Assembly (NCBI GenBank): GCA_937868145.1
Contig: CALMMH010000247.1
Coordinates: 1-6,671 of the forward strand
Direction of reading: 5' to 3'
Source of the DNA: an uncultured Phycisphaerales bacterium
Lineage (GTDB): Bacteria; Planctomycetota; Phycisphaerae; Sedimentisphaerales; Anaerobacaceae
DNA: 6,671 bases
Positions 4,207 to 6,671 of the stretch are shown here, one piece after another. A program made the position numbers and the translations under genes. Each line of letters begins with the position of its first letter. Position 1 is the stretch's first letter. The notes below the pieces were generated by a model. It was not told the origin of the DNA and made no database searches. It saw only the letters and a list, made by a program, of their open reading frames with translations.

Positions 4207-6671
4207 TCAATCGAGATTGTCCTGGTCGGGCAGTTGGAGCACCTTCCGGATGAAATTCACCACGAGCCGATCGTAATGCATGCCGCCGACGCCGTGACGG
4301 GATTGCGGGTAGATCATGACCTGGAATGGCATGTCCGCCTCCTGCAGGGCTTCCACGAGCGTGAAGGTGTTCTGGAGGTGAACGTTGTCATCGATGCCGC
4401 CGTGCACGAGCAGAAGTTGTCCGTGGAGATCCTTGGCTGCGTTGACGACGCTGGTCCGCTCGTAGCCCTCGGGGTTGTTCTGCGGCGTGTCCATGAACCG
4501 CTCTGTGTAGATCGAGTCGTAGAAACGCCAATCCGTGGGCGGCGCCCCGGCGATTCCGCCCGCGAAGAGCTTGCTGTGCGTCAGGGTGTAGGCCGTCATG
4601 AAGCCGCCGTAGCTGTAGCCGCTCATGCCGATCCGCTCGCCGTCCACGTAAGGCCGCTGCTTGAGCCACTCAATGGCTTCCTCGATATCCTTGAGTTCCT
4701 GGATACCCAATTGTTTGTAGGCTGTCCAGGCGGAACAGGCTCCTTTGCCGCTGGCCGAGCGGGGATCGCATCGAAACACAAGGGCGCCCATCCCGGCCAG
4801 CATGTGATCCCAGGTTCGACCGCCCTGCCAGGAGTCGGAGACGCTCGGCATGTGGGGCCCGCCGTAGGTGGTGAACCAAACCGGGTATTTTCGACTCTCG
4901 TCGAAGTCGGCCGGCTTCACCAAACCGGCCTCAAGCAGGAAGCCGTCGGACATCGGGATCTGGAAAGACTCGCAGGCGCCGAAGCGGTATTCTTGCCGCT
5001 CATACACAGGGTTCGTGTCGAGCATGCGAATCATCGCACCGTCGGTCGCGCGAAGGGCGACCTTGGTCGGCGTGCTCGCGTTGCTCCAGGTATCGATAAA
5101 GCACTTCCCGTTGGGACTGACGTTCACGTGGTGCTGGCCCGGTTCCTCGGTGAGCCGCTGAACATCGCCGCCGGCCAGCGGAATACGATACAGATTCTCC
5201 GAAATGTGCGAATCGCGCGTGCCGGTGAAATAGATCCAGCCGGCCTCTTCGTCCACGCGATGGATCTCCCGCACCTCCCACTGACCCTCCGTAACAGGGC
5301 GCTTCAGCTTGCCGTCCTTGTCGTACAGATAGAGGTGCTTCCAGCCGGTTCGCTCGCTGGAGAGCAGGAAGTCTCCGTCGTCCAGGAATTCCATCACGCC
5401 CGGTTCGACCCACGCCTCGGTCGTCTCGCGAAACCACCGCTTGGGCTCGCCGCCACGCCTCGACGCCGTGCTGACGTCGAGCCAGGTCTGGGCCCGGTCC
5501 TGAACGAAGAAATAGATCCGCTCGCTGTCGGGCAACCAGCTGACGCCGGTAATCAGATAAGTCCCTTCCGTATACTCGCCAAGATCCACCCATCGCACGG
5601 CCCCGCCGGCGACCGCAACGATCCCCAGCTTCACCGTCGGGTTCGGTTCGCCCGCTCGCGGATAGCGGGTTTGTTCCACCCGCTCTCCCCGCGTGGCGTC
5701 GTTCGTGAGAGTGTACTCCGGCACCGGCGCGTCGTCGGTCCGCATGAAGGCGATGGCCGAGGAATCCGGACTCCACCAGAACAGCTTCCCCTGGCGGTTC
5801 AGGACCTCCTCGTAATAGACCCAGTCGGCTTGGCCGTTTCGAATCAGACCGCCGCCGTCGGTGGTCAGGGCGCGCTCGGTCTGCGTGGCGACGTCCACCA
5901 CGTACAGGTTGCCGTCCCGCACGAAGGCGACGAACCGCCCTTGCGGGTCGAACGTGCTGTGTTCCTCGCGGCCCGGCGTGGAAGTCAGGCGCACGGCGGT
6001 GGCTCCGTCCCGTGTGCAGTAATAGAGATCGTCCGCGTAGTCGATCAGGATCGCGTTGCAATCGGGGCTCATGTGAAACCAGGTCCGCTTGGAGATCGAT
6101 TCGACGTCCTTCGGCCGGATCGCGGGCGCACGGCCCAGGGCCGCGGACAGAACGTTCGGGTCCACGAACAACGTCGAGCGTCCGCTGGCCGCGTGTACCT
6201 TGTACAACCGCCCATCGCGGTTCTGGAGATAGTGTTCGCCGTCCGCCAGCCACCTCAGGCCGCCGACGGGCGAGCCGCTGAAACTGACCCGTTTCTCCGG
6301 CCCATAGACCGTCTCGAAAGTGATCGGTTTGTCGAATTCCCGCTTCTCCTCCAGCGGTCTGGCCGGCCCGAGGGTCACAGGCACATACCCGTCGAGCTTG
6401 AACACAGGATAGACCTCGCCTTTTACCGGACCGCCCAGGAGTCTCAGGCTGCGACGGCTTTTTCTCCCATCCGGCTCCAGGACGCGGCCGATCGCATCGT
6501 TGGGCTCCTTGGGAACTTTCACAAACATCGTGCCGGCCTCGAATCGCTTGACCTCGCCCTCGGCCTGCGTTTCCAGGACGACGCGTCGTCTCCCGTCGTT
6601 GGGCTCGATCTCGACGGTCGCCCGTTCGATCGTATAGACCGTGACTTCGAGATCGATGCCCTCGCGCAATT
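4207..6671 (-). CDS. S9B dipeptidyl-peptidase-IV-like serine peptidase, N-terminus outside window, with extra upstream domain
   Basis: The frame is open from the right edge to the TGA at 4207-4209. Numbering starts at a TTG at 6667-6669, which is probably internal; 820 residues follow. Residues about 114-560 are the DPP-IV beta-propeller, including DWVYYEEV, whose Glu287-Glu288 match the pair (205/206 in human DPP-IV) that holds the substrate's free N-terminus. The alpha/beta-hydrolase domain follows: Tyr602 in TTYGGP (oxyanion Tyr547 in human), Ser686 in GYSYGG, Asp760 in GIDDNVH and His792 in SRHG. Distances between these residues closely match human DPP-IV. The family cleaves dipeptides from peptide N-termini, often after Pro or Ala, usually in the periplasm or outside the cell. 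Residues 1-105 are not part of a normal S9B enzyme and resemble the C-terminal part of M14 carboxypeptidases. Any signal peptide and the true start lie upstream. It converges on the PPVV-repeat gene. Confidence 0.95.
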   Translation of the reverse strand, partial: LREGIDLEVTVYTIERATVEIEPNDGRRRVVLETQAEGEVKRFEAGTMFVKVPKEPNDAIGRVLEPDGRKSRRSLRLLGGPVKGEVYPVFKLDGYVPVTLGPARPLEEKREFDKPITFETVYGPEKRVSFSGSPVGGLRWLADGEHYLQNRDGRLYKVHAASGRSTLFVDPNVLSAALGRAPAIRPKDVESISKRTWFHMSPDCNAILIDYADDLYYCTRDGATAVRLTSTPGREEHSTFDPQGRFVAFVRDGNLYVVDVATQTERALTTDGGGLIRNGQADWVYYEEVLNRQGKLFWWSPDSSAIAFMRTDDAPVPEYTLTNDATRGERVEQTRYPRAGEPNPTVKLGIVAVAGGAVRWVDLGEYTEGTYLITGVSWLPDSERIYFFVQDRAQTWLDVSTASRRGGEPKRWFRETTEAWVEPGVMEFLDDGDFLLSSERTGWKHLYLYDKDGKLKRPVTEGQWEVREIHRVDEEAGWIYFTGTRDSHISENLYRIPLAGGDVQRLTEEPGQHHVNVSPNGKCFIDTWSNASTPTKVALRATDGAMIRMLDTNPVYERQEYRFGACESFQIPMSDGFLLEAGLVKPADFDESRKYPVWFTTYGGPHMPSVSDSWQGGRTWDHMLAGMGALVFRCDPRSASGKGACSAWTAYKQLGIQELKDIEEAIEWLKQRPYVDGERIGMSGYSYGGFMTAYTLTHSKLFAGGIAGAPPTDWRFYDSIYTERFMDTPQNNPEGYERTSVVNAAKDLHGQLLLVHGGIDDNVHLQNTFTLVEALQEADMPFQVMIYPQSRHGVGGMHYDRLVVNFIRKVLQLPDQDNLD
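6361..6671 (-). other. Extra domain upstream of the DPP-IV part, resembling the C-terminal segment of M14 zinc carboxypeptidases
   Basis: Residues 1-103 of the visible peptidase run LEVTVYTIERATVEIE, then FEAGTMFVKVPKEPND, IGRVLEPDG and finally KGEVYPVFKLDGY. The order of an alternating-strand segment, an AGTxxV strand, an LEP turn and a YPVxxL end recalls the beta-rich tail that follows the catalytic domain in many bacterial M14 proteins. This is pattern memory, not an alignment. The M14 zinc ligands, if present, would lie outside the window. Confidence 0.45.

Noticed and set aside
5000..6253. Second minus-strand frame (417 codons) inside the peptidase gene
   Set aside because: Arg/Gly-rich alternate frame of a gene whose true frame carries all catalytic residues.

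Overview
The window looks like chromosomal DNA from a GC-rich, Gram-negative-type bacterium, and Planctomycetota (Phycisphaerae or a relative) is my best guess. The guess rests on gene content: an Hsp70-like protein paired with a TerB/J-like protein, an exported PIG-L deacetylase, a small exported Pro/Val-rich protein ending in a VYGF-type domain, and a large S9B dipeptidyl peptidase. There is no rRNA or other taxonomic marker, so this is inference. I see no tRNA, rRNA, CRISPR array, insertion sequence or phage gene. The five genes fill the window with short spacers.

Layout. (1) Positions 1-996, plus strand: C-terminal part of an Hsp70-family ATPase that lacks the usual helical lid. (2) 1040-2311, plus strand, 43 nt downstream: a cytoplasmic protein with an unrecognised beta-rich N-terminal region, a TerB-like helical region and a C-terminal J-like helical module with no HPD motif. 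(3) 2351-3307, minus strand, convergent with gene 2: an exported PIG-L/LmbE-type deacetylase with intact metal-site motifs. (4) 3578-4066, plus strand, divergent from gene 3: an exported 162-residue protein with repeated PPVV units and a compact C-terminal domain; a strong intrinsic terminator follows at 4140-4175. (5) 4207 to the right edge, minus strand: an S9B dipeptidyl-peptidase-IV-like enzyme with all key residues. Its start lies beyond the window, and an extra domain of about 105 residues precedes it that resembles the tail of M14 zinc carboxypeptidases.

The genes form two themes. Genes 1-2 look like a small chaperone operon, an Hsp70 plus a possible dedicated partner. Genes 3-5 encode exported or probably exported proteins (carbohydrate N-deacetylation, a cell-envelope protein, peptide degradation). 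Genes 3 and 4 share a 270-nt divergent control region with candidate sigma70 promoters on both strands and a 15-bp imperfect direct repeat (21-nt period) midway between them.

The most unusual points are the Hsp70/TerB-J pair, with its missing lid, changed interdomain linker and missing HPD, and the apparent M14-S9B peptidase fusion cut by the right edge. None of this establishes a new system; both need the flanking sequence and homology searches.
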